From Alnus glutinosa (taxonomy: Eukaryota; Streptophyta; Magnoliopsida; Fagales; Betulaceae): a stretch of DNA of 64,000 nucleotides. The notes beneath the pieces are model-generated. The model ran no database searches, had not been told where the DNA came from, and worked only from the letters and a program-made list of their open reading frames with translations. The position numbers were made by a program, and so were the translations under genes. The DNA is taken from NCBI RefSeq assembly GCF_958979055.1, contig NC_084887.1, forward strand, positions 22,565,044 to 22,629,043. Reading direction: 5' to 3'. This document shows, piece by piece, positions 34,866 to 46,709 of the stretch. Position 1 is the first letter of the stretch; each line of letters starts with the position of its first letter.

Positions 34866-37809
34866 ATGAGTTCTCCAAGGAAGAGTTTTCGAGGTTTTAA
34901 ACTCCCAGCATGGAGGCCACCGGTCGAGCAGACACCGTCTAGGGATGATGGTGCTAGCCCTAGTGCGCAACCAGCACGGGGTCGGGATCTGGCGAGACTG
35001 TGCACACATTGACAGTGTGCCGACCGGCACCGTCTAGGGATGACGGTGTTAGCACTAGTGCACATCCAGTACAGGGATCGGGATCTAGCGAGACTGTGCA
35101 CACACTAGCAGCGTATCGACCGACACTCCCCGGTGAGCCTGGGTACCAGTCCCCACATTCCCTGGTCGACAACCAGCATTGTTCACCACACCTATCAGGC
35201 ATGTATAATTTAATGACCAATTTCGATACTCCTTCCCCTACCCAGATGGCAGAGTTTTTCAATGACATGGAGATGGGAGACGTTAGTGGTGCACATGCTG
35301 CACCTACCGTGGACCCTATTGAACAGGAGCTAGCTGAACAAGAGCTGTGCTCTGACCAGCTCTTGTTGATCGGTATGTAACTATATATATATATATATAG
35401 TTTCAATTTATATCGCTAACAAGTAATGTGTATGTGTTAGGTCCAAATTCCAATGGGAACAATCAATACAAAATAGTTACAGACCCGCCATTATAATGGG
35501 AGATCCCATCGGGAAAGAAAATAGCGCTGCAATTCAATAATTCGTACCAGCCATTAGGACTGGGCGCCAGAAAATTTAGACGAAGCTGCGGCAAGTTAAT
35601 TAGGACCGGGTCATTTGTCCATATGCGGGACGAATGGGGAAATGTAGACCCTATCAAGAGGCAGCGTCTATGGGAGGCGTTGATGGTATGTTGTATCAAT
35701 AACACATTATTAATCTATATTTATTTGTTTGATTGTTTTTTACTTTTTTGCTTTTGTTTCTGTTTCTGTTTTTTGTTTTTTTTTTTTTTAATATTTCAAG
35801 AATTTAATATGTCAAATTTTATATTGTGCAGACAGAATACTATATCTCGCCTCAATTTGATGCCAATGAAGTAAAAAGGGAAGTCTTCAAGGACATCAGC
35901 CAAAGGATGCGGACTTGGAGATGCCAACAAAAGAAAAAGCTTGAAATTCAACTGGGCGAAATGCCTGAGATGGTACGGACCAGAGTAGGGGACACGACTT
36001 TCACGGGGTGGGACCCCAAAGACATGGCGGAGTTATTGGCCAGATGGTGTGATGAGGCATGGCAGGTGCGTGTATGGGTTATAATTGAGTACTTATATTA
36101 ATATTTTTTATACTTTGCCTAATTTCATGTCGTTGTGCATATCATATAACTAACATATTGGAAATGTTAACTGTGTAGGAATACGCTGCTCATATGAAGG
36201 GTTTGCGACATCGAAACGAAACACATTGTTGCAGCACCAAGAGCTTTGCCAGGATATCGCACGAGAAAGTATATATATATATATATATTTTCAATAACTA
36301 ATTAATGATATATGTTTTTTCCTGATAGGCACAAAAGTCCAATGGCACTCCTCCGACCCGTGCAAAGTTTTTTGTTAAAGCACACAAAAAAAAGGATGGA
36401 ACATATCCAAACGAAGCAATGCGGGAGAAATGTGTATGTAAAATGCTCTTTTGTTTATAATTTATTTATTTACAATTGAAATTTTTCTAGACGTCACTAA
36501 TTTAATACAGCAATGAATGGAGCAGCTAATCCCCAATGACCCTGCAGCATCAGATACCGTCATTGAAGGGACGGTGCGCTGGCTTCTACGCGATGCATAT
36601 GCCTAGGCTTGGCAATTCGGGTTCACGGGTCGGGTCTGACACGAACCCGACCCGATTATTAATCGGGTTATGATACGTGACCCGAACACAACCCGATAAA
36701 CATGATTAATAATCGTGTAACTCGTTAACCCGACACTACTCGGCACGACCCGACATCAATTTCATAGTATGGTTGCTGTTTTTGACCTTTTCACTTTTCA
36801 ATTTTGCTTTTTACCTTCAAGAATCGAACCGAAACAGAGGATCTTAAAGGCATTGAAGAAAGAAAGCTTAGAGAGAAACAGAGACGTACCTGCGGGCTGC
36901 GGAAGTATTTTGATTTGTGATTGTAGGCTTTGTAGCGATCGTAAGTTTCGCAACTCTCTCTGAGTCTCAAAAGCGTTTTCGATTTTTGCTTTTTGGTTCT
37001 GGCATTTTGGGTTCCGCCGTTCCGGTACTTTCTACTTTCTAGTTCTTTCTTCTTCTTTCATTTTATATATATATAACATAACCGGGTCAGAATCGTGTCT
37101 GGCGGGTCAACCCGCAGACACGATTCTAATCGGGTCATAATCGAGTTGACCCGATTATGACCCGAACCCGATTATACTAAACCCAAACCCTATTTTCCCG
37201 TGTCGAGTGCGCGGGTCGTGTCAAAAATTGCCAACCCTACATATGCCATCGCGTTAGGGAATAAGCACAAGTACTCAGACACGGTTAAAAGGGGTTGGGA
37301 AAAATGTTAGGCCTGTCCCGAGGACGACACAGACATACTATGCCCCCACACAAGGACGATCTCAGCGTCCTAGACACTCCACCCAATCCTCTCAAGAAGA
37401 AATCAATCAAGCTTGTGCTTTAATCCTTGAGGCTGAATGGACATCGCGCGCAACTGATATTGAGGCTGCTCTTCGGGCTCTACAAGAAAGGCACGCTGCT
37501 GAGATACAGTCTATTTTAGAGGCAGAGCACAAGGCTGCAGAGGAACAGTTCGCTGTTTTGTGGGCGAACCACGAGGCTGAGTTTCTGTCCCGTTTGAGAC
37601 ACAATACCTTGACGGCCGCATCCTCTCAGGATACCCTCCCGCCTGTCACAAGTGATACATCTCACCAGCTTGTGACATCATCTGTGGGTATTATATCATA
37701 TAGTTTGTTAACTTTTTTTTTTTTTTCTTTTGTTCTTTTTTTATCATTCGTAGGTGTTGCGCCTCAACATGACACGATTCCAGACGATGGTGCTGCCAGT
37801 ACGAGTTAG
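34866..37809 (+). pseudogene. TNPA-like (Ptta/En/Spm) gene, disrupted
   Basis: Starts MSSPRKSFRGFKLPAWRPPV at 34866. A 108-bp tandem duplication (about 34915-35105) differs by one base between units, giving a frame break. Exons then read ALQFNNSYQPLGLGARKFRR and HMRDEWGNVDPIKRQRLWEA (35515-35685), YYISPQFDANEVKREVFKDI (35833-36064), YAAHMKGLRHRNETHCCSTK (about 36180) and THIN exons to 36600. This is the plant transposase Ptta/En/Spm-type domain. The next exon is split by a hAT element and resumes at 37248; the C-terminus is an Ala/Glu-rich coiled coil (LEAEWTSRATDIEAALRALQ). Divergent to tnp2. Non-functional as it stands. Confidence 0.75.
36604..37239. mobile_element. hAT element inserted in a tnpA exon
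   Basis: Perfect 8-bp TSD CATATGCC (36596-36603 and 37240-37247). TIRs are TAGGCTTGGCAATT and TAGGGTTGGCAATT. Subterminal DNA repeats gggtcgggt / acccgacccg motifs. The middle (about 36770-37060) is not repeat-like and looks like a genic 5' end. No transposase. Confidence 0.92.
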
Positions 37810-38040
37810 ACGACAGCTGCTGATGTAAATCGTCGTGACCAACCCGCCCCTCCAAATATTTAAAAAGAAAAAGAAAAACAATAGTTTTATTTTTTGAGTG
37901 GTAATTAGTACTGTTGATTGTATTTTGTTATTGTAATTAGTGTTTTTATTTTTAAAGATTATGCTTGTTGATAATCAATGTAAATATATCAACCGTGAAA
38001 TATAAATGTAAAATATGGGATAAGAAATAATTAAAAATTA

Positions 38041-38567
38041 GGGATAATTGCACCATTGGCCTGTGGGGTTGGCATAAATTACAAATCACTCTTTATGGTA
38101 CAAAAAGTTCATGGAGAGTCCTTTTGGTAAACTATAATTACGAATCACTTCCTGAACCCATTTTCTGTCCACCAAGTTAATAGATTCCGTTAGTTTGTTA
38201 CGTCATACCTAATAGAAAACCAACACGTGGCCACCCCAGGCCTAGGGAAGGCCATGCATCACCCCCCCAGACGTGGCCGAGCCACCCGCAGCAACCACCC
38301 CTTTGCAATTTTTTATTTTTTTAAAAAAATAAAATAATTTTTAAGTTTTATTTATTTATATTTTTTTAATTATAATGGACAGGTGTCGATTTCTTATTGG
38401 GTATGACGTGACAAACTAACAGAATATGTTAACTTGGTGGACAAAAATAGGTTGAGGGAATGATTCGTAATTATAATTTACCACAGGGACCCTCCATTAA
38501 TTTTTTGTACCACAATGAGTGATTTGTAATTTATACCAACCCCAGGGACCAATGGTGCAATTATCCC
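38041..38567. mobile_element. MULE-type MITE inside the CACTA element
   Basis: Perfect 9-bp TSD TAAAAATTA (38032-38040, 38568-38576). TIRs of about 140 bp start gggataattgcaccattggc. Core has gtggccaccccagg...gccacccgc. Same family as 22148-22868. Confidence 0.88.
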
Positions 38568-39305
38568 TAAAAATTATAAAAATGCTAAATTAAATATATA
38601 CTATGTAATTACTAGTAACGTTGGGTAAATCGTCAGGTTACTAAGGCAGTAACGTGATAATTTGTCAGGTAAGTATAATTGTCTCGGGAAATCGCTGGAA
38701 AAATTGCGCGTGCTCAACTTTTTTGAAACATGTGAGAACGCCACGTTAGTGAAATACGAACGCGCAAGGAATCGCATGTTACATAAAGGTACTAACCTGA
38801 TGTGTTTAACATTAGTAAAAAAATTTCCAGTAACGTGTAAATATTAACAGCGTTAGAATTAAATAAGATCAATAACATGCACCTAACATCACGTTAGCAT
38901 TTTTATATTAATAATAACATGCTATTGTTTGCATGTTACTTAAAACTGAAACTCTTCTTCTTCCTCACGACCGTCTGGTTTTCCCGGCATTACTGCATAT
39001 ATCTCGATCATCTCTCTCTCTCCTCTCTATCTCAGTCGTTCTCTCTCGTCTCTATCAACGCATCACTCCTTCAGCCACCGATTAACAAGGTATATATCTC
39101 TTTTCTTTTCTTTTTTAATGAATATGTAGAACTATATATTATTAGCAAATGATTAACGTACTATACATAGTAACCAACAAAACACCAAAGCACTTACATT
39201 ACAAACAGAGATGTACTCTGTGGAAACAACCAGAACTCTTTAACATCGAAACTAGACAGATTTTCAACAACGTAACAAACTGAAACTAACTCAGTTTATC
39301 TCGAT

Positions 39306-39309
<4 letters not shown>

Positions 39310-39378
<69 letters not shown>
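39310..39378. repeat. (TA)n microsatellite
   Basis: About 34 TA units, inside the CACTA element. Confidence 0.95.
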
Positions 39379-39383
<5 letters not shown>

Positions 39384-39599
39384 AGTTTAGTTTAATTACT
39401 TTGTTTTTATTTGTTTTTTCCTATATAAATGTGATTTTTGTCGTTAATTGTTGAATAATTTTAATTGATGCTTGTTGTGAGCAGTGTAATAAAATCCATG
39501 TTGTGTACTTTGGGAGGGAAGTTTGGGTATATAGGATTAACCTTCTTTTCTTTTTCTTTTTTTTGAAACCATATATAGGATTAATTAGTTTGTGTTCAA

Positions 39600-40290
39600 T
39601 GTCTTGAAGTGCATGTTGTGTTGGGAGGGGAATTTGAGTAGGATTGTTGAATTGAGCTTTTTGGTACTTTCAAGTGTTTGAAATTTTTCAGGGGAATTTC
39701 ATAATTTTACATGTACAAAATTACAAAAATGCTCATAAATATAAAATTAACATTAAGTAAAATGTACGTTATCAATGATATAATTCTCTTCTTATTACTA
39801 TGAAATCTATGTTTGTTTGTGAATACATTAATATGAATCCATTAGATTCGATCAGTAATAATAACTGAATTGATGTTTGTAAATACTTTAGTATATATGA
39901 ATCTATATTTGTCTTTTTACATGCTTATATATATAAGAAAGTGCATGTTTGTCTTGAAGTGCATGTTGTGTTGCGAGGGGAGTTTGAGTAGGATTGTTGA
40001 GTTGGGGTTTTTGGTACTTTCAAGTGTTTGAAATTTTTTAGGAGCATTTTCGTAATTTCATATGTACAAAATTACGAAAATACCCCTAAATATAAAATTA
40101 ACATTGAATAAAATGTACATTATCAAGAATACAATTCTCTTTCTTATTACCATGAATCTATGTTTGTTTGTAAATACATTAGTATGAATCCATTAGATTC
40201 GATCGGTAATAATTAATGGATGTTTGTAAATACTTTAGTATATATAAATCTATGTTTGTCTTTTTTCATGCTTATATAAACTGATTTAAA
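39600..40290 (+). repeat. About 350-bp tandem duplication in the CACTA right arm
   Basis: Two units, each starting cttgaagtgcatgttgtgtt (about 39601 and 39953). Each holds the gtgtttgaaattttt / cgtaatttcat block of 34300-34830 and ends near catgcttatata. They run up to the F-box relic. Confidence 0.75.
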
Positions 40291-40315
40291 CTAGTCATTA
40301 TAGATATATATCGAC

Positions 40316-40801
40316 ATGGCTGATCATTTAAATGAAGAACAGCACAAGGTTAGCATAATCGATATTCTCTCAAACAACATGTTGACTGAAGTCCTTACGA
40401 AGGTTGCTTCATCTTCCTTCACCGACCTCTTCAAGGCGAAGCTCACCTGTAGAGATTTATACGGGTTGGCAGAGGAGGATCATATCTTCCAACAAGCGTC
40501 GTAGGAGAATATTCCGCATTCTTGGTGTACAAATGCAGAAGTTATGTTTTTAAAACGTTACAAAGAGAGTAGAAACCCAGATGCAATATTTAGAGAAGGC
40601 ATGCTTGGGTACTTCACTTCCAAGAATCCCAAACTTGGGCTTAAGTTGTTAGAAACGGCTCATGAGAAGGGACATATTGAAGCAACGTATATATTTAGTA
40701 TTATTTTAATTTGTTTAGGGTGTCAATTAAAGCATCAAGACTTGCAAATTTTGTCTTCTTTACTTTTTTGCAAGTTAAAAGGCTCAAAAATAAAAGAATG
40801 A
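40316..40801 (+). pseudogene. F-box protein relic inside the CACTA element
   Basis: F-box proteins are substrate adaptors of SCF ubiquitin ligases. One frame, broken by TAG at 40502-40504, reads ILSNNMLTEVLTKVASSSFT then DLFKAKLTCRDLYGLAEEDH (F-box, about residues 16-60), and after the stop RYKESRNPDAIFREGMLGYF and ETAHEKGHIEATYIFSIILI, a Sel1-like turn. This order fits plant F-box proteins of the At1g67623 type. The end (40802-40890) lacks a clear family match. It lies 175 bp from the right end of the element and in the same direction as tnpA, so it was probably captured. Confidence 0.75.
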
Positions 40802-40979
40802 CGTTGGAGAATAAAAGGCCATGTACAAGCCATGTGGATCAACAATCGCATAGCCATGGGTCAAGAACCTTACTGCCATGTAGAAACATGACGCAATAGA
40901 ATAACGCCAAATTCTTTGGTGTAATCAATCACGTATAAAATTTTACAGGTTAGTATTCCCATTTTTTTTTGAAGTGGGA

Positions 40980-41727
40980 GTGTTTTCCATCGCATTATTG
41001 GTTAAGAGTGAGGTTCATGGGCAAATAGAATTGAAAAATGATAAAATCATAACTCTATCACAACTCCCTCACAACCCCCACCCACAATGGTGTTGGGCCC
41101 ATGTGTGTGGGCCCCACACCAATAGAATTTGATTGCGTAGCACCCACTCTGCTTGACATTCATTCTTCATTCCTCAAGAATAACATAATGTCAATAATCT
41201 AGGTGGTCAGGGCTGGGATATAGTGGATACAGCTTATTTGTATGTCATGTGCACTCATTTTTCATAATCAAGCTATATATGGCAGGCCTAATCAAGCTGG
41301 GCTCGACCGGTCTAGATCAGGTTGGGTCCGGCCAGTTGGTCCTTCTTTTCACCTAGGCCATGCCGGCCTAGATCAGATTGGCTTGGCCCGTTAATGTCTT
41401 GAAGAAGCCCATTTATAGGGAATTTATGTTTTGGATCCCATCCAGCTAAATTTTTTTGAAAGTGTAATGTCAATGCTGGGGAAATTAGACCCATAATAGA
41501 AAATAAAGCCCGCGCATGTAGAAGTTTTCGATCACATTATTAGAAATTTAAATACCGAAAGAAGTAGCACAATGAATAACCGTTCATTAATCTTATTTTG
41601 TCCACAATATTTCCTATTTCATTATGAAAGGAAACTCTATTTTAGACCATTTGTAGTACCAATTTAATTATTACAAGAACAATTAGAAGTTACTCTTGCC
41701 TGATCTTGCCCTTGAATCTTGCCCTTA
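40980..41727. other. Intergenic, downstream of the LAF1-like MYB
   Basis: Holds a piece similar to the foldback at 18622 (about 41050-41130) and two repeats of gcc(t/g)agatcag(a/g)ttgg near 41320 and 41368. No gene. Confidence 0.5.
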
Positions 41728-43683
41728 TTAGTACATTACATTATTACTAATGTTGAAATCACTGCATACATTACCCTCGGAGATTAAACCGACAATCCCA
41801 CTTTCTGAGATTTGATCTTCGAACTTAAATTGTGAGCTGAACATTTCAGTGGCCGAACCACTCCCATGACTTAGCCCGTCATGAAACTCACCGCTATACA
41901 TTCCATCATTCAACAAAAAACCATGCATGGGAGTGTATTGCATGTTCGAATTATGAGAAAATGCATCTCTAGAAATCAGTCCCTCACCTGAATTTGCAAA
42001 GCTCCCACCATGAACGTGATCTAGGGAAAGCCATTCAGAGAATAAAAGCTTTGGTAAGAAGCTACGGTTAGCCTCCTTAGGGAAGTCAGAAGTACTCTGT
42101 GAAATGGATTGGTCAGTATATGTTGATGTTTTTTCCATGTATTCAATTGAAGAATCAGAATTTGGAACTCCAATTCTGGCCTTCTTGGGAGAGAGTGAGG
42201 AATCCATAGTATCTGAGCTTGAACTAGCATACGGAGTTTTAGTGTGAGCATCCATTTCTTCAGCTTTGTTCACTTTCTTCTTCAAATAGGAATGCCAGTA
42301 GTTCTTTATCTCATTATCTGTTCTTCCAGGTAAATGATGTGCTATCTGCGACCACCTGCTCATTAAAATTAAAACGGGCTAAAACATGGGATACCTACAA
42401 TACCAATTTTGATAATTTGAAATTATGATTGCAAAGCCAGTGATATTTCGTGGTGAATGAAATTTTCCTTTTTTTAGGGAAAAGAAAAAAAAAAAAATTG
42501 ATTGCAGCATATTCATCTCTAACCATATATAGAATTATGAATGTTGTACTAGATTTTGAAGCATTAAAATCATTCTCGCTTACTTGTTGCCCAACATGTG
42601 ATGAAAGGTCAGGATTGTCTCCTCCTCTTCCTTGCTAAATATCCCTCGCTTTAATCCTGGCCTTAGGTAATTAATCCACCTTAATCTGCAGCTTTTTCCA
42701 TTCCTCTGTAAGCCTGTGTAAAAAATATACATACGAAAAGAGGGTCAACTGATGAGTTTATATATATTATTGGGCTCAAATTTTTAATTAAGTTGAAGCT
42801 TTTGGATTAACATGTATCGATCCCAACATCTTTTAATTTGTCAAATCTTCACTTGGATATTTCCTCAAATGTTTATATTACTTATATTTTAATCAAGTCA
42901 AGTAGAAATTAATTATATTTTGTATTTTTTTTTTTTTTAAAAAAAAGGTGGATGTACGTACATCACCATCAGTATTTTTTTTTTTTCACACTAAAATTTC
43001 GGGTTTTACCAGAAATATATTATTTTGTTGTTGTTGACTCGACATACTATATATTATATCCTACCCTACTCCACTAACCTCCAAAAAATAAGTAAATTAT
43101 TAACTGATAAAAGTAAAAAGTGTAAAAATTGCATTAATATTTTTCGACCAAGCTACGAAATGAAGTAAATGGTGAAAATGAAAATAATCATGCTGAAATA
43201 GAACCATAAAATGGGATTTTTCTTCGTAATGACCCATGTGAAATTTTATCAACGTCATTAATAACCCAGTTAGCTTGCACTTATCATGTTTTTGGATGTA
43301 TTTATGGCGTACTTGTTAATGTCGCTAGGAATATGTAGGCATATGAACAAATATGAAATATAAATGCTTAAACCATCAAGCTTTCATCCATATATTCAGA
43401 TTATTATTAGAAAGCAGACAAATTTACGATTTGCATTTTCTATAAGAATTTAAGCTCACAAATTAAGCATGAATATGGTGCCGTAGGCCGCAATGTGCCA
43501 GACGTGCTGAAGGGGTATATATATATATATATATATAGCAAACTCACCGGCGTTTATGGGGACGGAGCTCCAGCAGCCATGGCCGTGTCTGATGATATAG
43601 TTTCGGAGCCTTTGATCCTCTTCCGGCGACCATAAGCCCTTCCTGTGCTTTGGCTTTGGCTTGTCTGATGGCTTGAACCCCAT
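41728..43683 (-). CDS. R2R3-MYB transcription factor, LAF1/MYB18-like
   Basis: Exons 43683-43548, 42713-42584 and 42355-41728 give 297 residues; GT-AG borders throughout. The start [20 protein letters not shown] is the first ATG. R2: W18, W38, W58; R3: F71, W90, W109. The R2/R3 text ([69 protein letters not shown]) is characteristic of LAF1/MYB18/MYB19/MYB45. The C-terminal [11 protein letters not shown] also matches the FFSEWLS motif of LAF1. Arabidopsis LAF1 is a positive regulator of phytochrome A far-red signalling; that role here is inferred from family. Exon 2 is 130 nt, as in the other MYB of the window, a shared ancestral trait. A non-ATG upstream extension was rejected. Confidence 0.9.
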
Positions 43684-46680
43684 TTTGCCTATCAACGTTC
43701 AGAATTTCAGCTTAAAAACAGCTTTTATGTGCTTATATATAATTTGTCTATGTTCTGTGTTTCTGAGAGAGAGAGGGAGAGGCCGTGTGTCTGTGCTGGG
43801 GTTATGGCCTGAAGAACAATATATGGGCAAGCCAATCATGAAGACTTTGGTATTTAAAGCAATGATTAGTTGAATTCTTGCTCCTTAATTTCGAAAAGAT
43901 AATCGATTTTTTTATTATTATTATTATATTATTCTTTTCTGTACAACCTAAAGAAAGTTTTGAGTTCTTACCAATGCCAATGTTACCATATGATGTAAAC
44001 TAAACTATATATATATTTACCCATTATTTAACTCTGCCCTTCCTCTCAAGGAAAATCAGATTAGGGCTCCATATTCATGACTAGCTACAAACGAACACGG
44101 AAAGGGGCAGATAATTTTGTCTGTAGTCCTTTGCCTTTTCCGCAAGACGTGTATAAGAGGTTAAAAGATCAATATATGTGACAAGTCATCCGTAATTCAC
44201 ATAAAGTGGGTGATTTACAAAGACATTTATGCATGTTAAATCTCACATGCTTGCTTACGCAGATGAAATTATGCTTTTTAAGTAAATTATTAAGGTTGAC
44301 AATTTTTGACAAAATTCACTTACTCGATATGAAATCAAAAGATTAGGGTTGAGACGTCTGACTCATTTAATTACATAAGAAAAGTTAGGGTTAACCTATA
44401 TAGTCTTATATCTATATATGCATACTTCGACACGACTCAAACCCGACACACGACATAATGGCAGGCAATTTTGGACATAACCTCTAAACTTAATACGAAC
44501 TCAATACAAAATTAAAGGGTTAGGTTGAAGAATTTGACTCGTTTAATTAAATGGGTCGGATTATAGTTAATCTATATAGTCTTATAACCATGCTTTGACA
44601 CGACTCGAATCCAACACGCAAACAAGAACTGCCTCCCCTAATAATTATCGGAAAGCTCCAAATGTACCACAACTCTGTTAAATACCCGGTTCTTTTACTC
44701 AGTTCAACCGTACCATCAAAATATAGGATGTTTTCTTGAAACTTGTAAAATTTACTTTATAGTGATCAATTCAATTATTCAAACTCTTTTCACGCTACTG
44801 CGTTGCAAAGTCAATGGCACATTCGGTTTCGCTGTAAAGTCGGAACAAAAAGATGTCAACCAAACATAAAATAGGATGATTTTCCCTGAGTTCATATTCC
44901 CCAGCAGAAGTAGCCAAGCTAGAGAATCTGCAATCCTGTCTAGCTTGTATAATGCATCTTTCAGTTGACCCAAGTTAAAAGGCATAAAGACGGGGGGATA
45001 TGTATAGTCAGAAGAACCCTTCTAGGCTTTCCAGAGTCACGAATTTGGCAGAATTAATAGAATCATTTTTAATCTTAATCTAAAGCTTGCTAATTAGACA
45101 TGGAAGCCATAACTTTCACGATCATCAGTGGCCTTTTCTGAGATGGTACTTTCAATACGTGAGGATTTTAGGTAAAAGACAAAATTTCTCTCCTACCTAG
45201 CTAGAGCTACGTACCTAGTTTGGAAGTCGATGATTCATCGACTTTAATTTCCTTGGAAGCAACTGAAGAAAATTTGCAAAAGTTAAGGTTCCTAACAAAA
45301 GACATGGAAGATGTTTTATTGAAATTAGGAAAAAAAATTAGAGCTAAGTTGTTGGCGTCATCTCATTCCTCCTTTACCGACAGTTTTGTCTCAAGCAATG
45401 CATCAGCAGCTTAATTGATCAGCCAGCCTATTGTAGTGGCAGAATTCCAACCATTCAAAAATATTGACTTTACTGTAAGATGTGGAAATTCCAGCAGAAC
45501 AAAAGAACACCGACATATATATATATACAAATTCAATTATATCCCTGCTGTGCCTCATGTTACCTAATTTGTAAAGAAAAAGAAAAAAAAATCCCCTTGT
45601 TCTGATTTTGATAAAATTATGAATGATTTGATGAGATGGACAGGAAGCAATTATCTTCATGAGTCACTGTCGGGAATCAGCGAATTTGGTTCACTGGTTC
45701 ATTTTAAAGTATTTTTGACAGACTGTACTGATTATATAATTAGTGAGAGGATTATTATTGAACAAAAGAAAATGAAGCTGGGAATTGATCATCCAATAGA
45801 GTGATACAAAGGAAACTTCTCCCCGAATAAAATAGATTGCAATATTGTCAACGCCAGCTCTCCCCATTTGTCTATGTATGAAGAACAAATTAAGTGGTCT
45901 TCTTACCAACTATACTCTCTATTATGCATCTAATTAAACCTTTTCAAGTACAGGAGCCAAAGCTTGTAACTGGGTAGTTACAAAAAGGAAAATCCGAATC
46001 AAAGTCACAACTGTATGTCATATTCATCTGCCACCCACCCAATCATAAGTAACGGGGTCCTATGGATTGTTAAGAATTAACTTTATTGTTTGTTTACCTA
46101 CTCATTAATATAAGTAACCAATCATCTTATTCTCTGTTAATCAATTATATATATTGTATTGTTCTACATTGGTTATTGGTGTGTATCTCATGTATTATTT
46201 GCATCTATATATAGGTCTTTTGCGCAGTATTAATTATGTATGATTCAATATATATATAGAGTCTCATTTTCAACATGATATGATTAGAGCTGCTGTTAAA
46301 GGAGAATGTTAAAGTATATATTGATTAAATTATTAAAAATTTACTTCTTTATGTTATCTTAAGTTTTTGAAAGAAGTGATTTTTCGTAGCTCTATGTAAA
46401 GATTGGCGCTCTACTTTTGAAGGTGGAGATGAATAATATGTACTAAATCAGTGCCATGGAGCAGAGCATGAGTTTTACACACGCTGAAAAAATTGAGAGA
46501 GTTAGGAGGACACGTTTAAGTTGATTTCTTACTACCTGCCATTTCCAATGTGCCATTTCATACCAGTCGATTATTTCTCTCTGTTAGTTTTTAGGCCAAC
46601 AAATTGCGTATTCAAAACACCTAGTTGTAAAGTTCACAAGGTTAATCAAGTTGTGTACTTGGAATGGTAAATTATCTAAG
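43684..46680. other. Intergenic, upstream of the LAF1-like MYB
   Basis: 43684-44040 should hold its 5' UTR and promoter. 44340-44632 is an imperfect tandem duplication (aacctatatagtcttata...cgacacgactcaaacccgac / aatctatatagtcttata...gacacgactcgaatccaaca). An ORF at 45220-45414 is listed separately. Nothing else recognised. Confidence 0.5.
45220..45414 (+). CDS. Unrecognised short coiled-coil ORF, possible last exon
   Basis: 64 codons following an acceptor-like cctag at 45213. It has coding-like composition: SLEATEENLQKLRFLTKDME then DVLLKLGKKIRAKLLAS and a Ser-rich end, TAA stop. It may be a helical C-terminal exon of a decayed or unrecognised gene. No upstream exon was found. I do not recognise the family. 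Confidence 0.25.
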   Translation: MEVDDSSTLISLEATEENLQKLRFLTKDMEDVLLKLGKKIRAKLLASSHSSFTDSFVSSNASAA

Positions 46681-46709
46681 CTTGGTTCAATAGGTCCAGA
46701 CGAGCTGGT

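Larger units (their letters stand above)
30524..40976. mobile_element. Complete CACTA (En/Spm) DNA transposon, 10.45 kb
   Basis: Left terminus CACTACAAAAAAACATGAGA continues to ATACTAACCT. The right terminus, read in reverse, is CACTTCAAAAAAAAATGGGA and continues the same way, about 26 of 30 bases alike. A 3-bp TSD GGA flanks both ends (30521-30523, 40977-40979), as the superfamily predicts. Subterminal DNA on both sides is crowded with short motifs around taacgtgaa / gttacgt (30545-31270; 38600-38890), the usual TNPA-binding design. Inside are a tnp2-like gene (-), a tnpA-like gene (+), two later insertions (36604-37239, 38041-38567) and an F-box relic near the right end. The N-terminal part of tnp2 is missing, so it is presumably non-autonomous. 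Confidence 0.92.

Noticed and set aside
43684..43695. Upstream extension MIGK of the LAF1-like MYB
   Set aside because: It needs a TTG start; the next codon set has a proper ATG at 43683.
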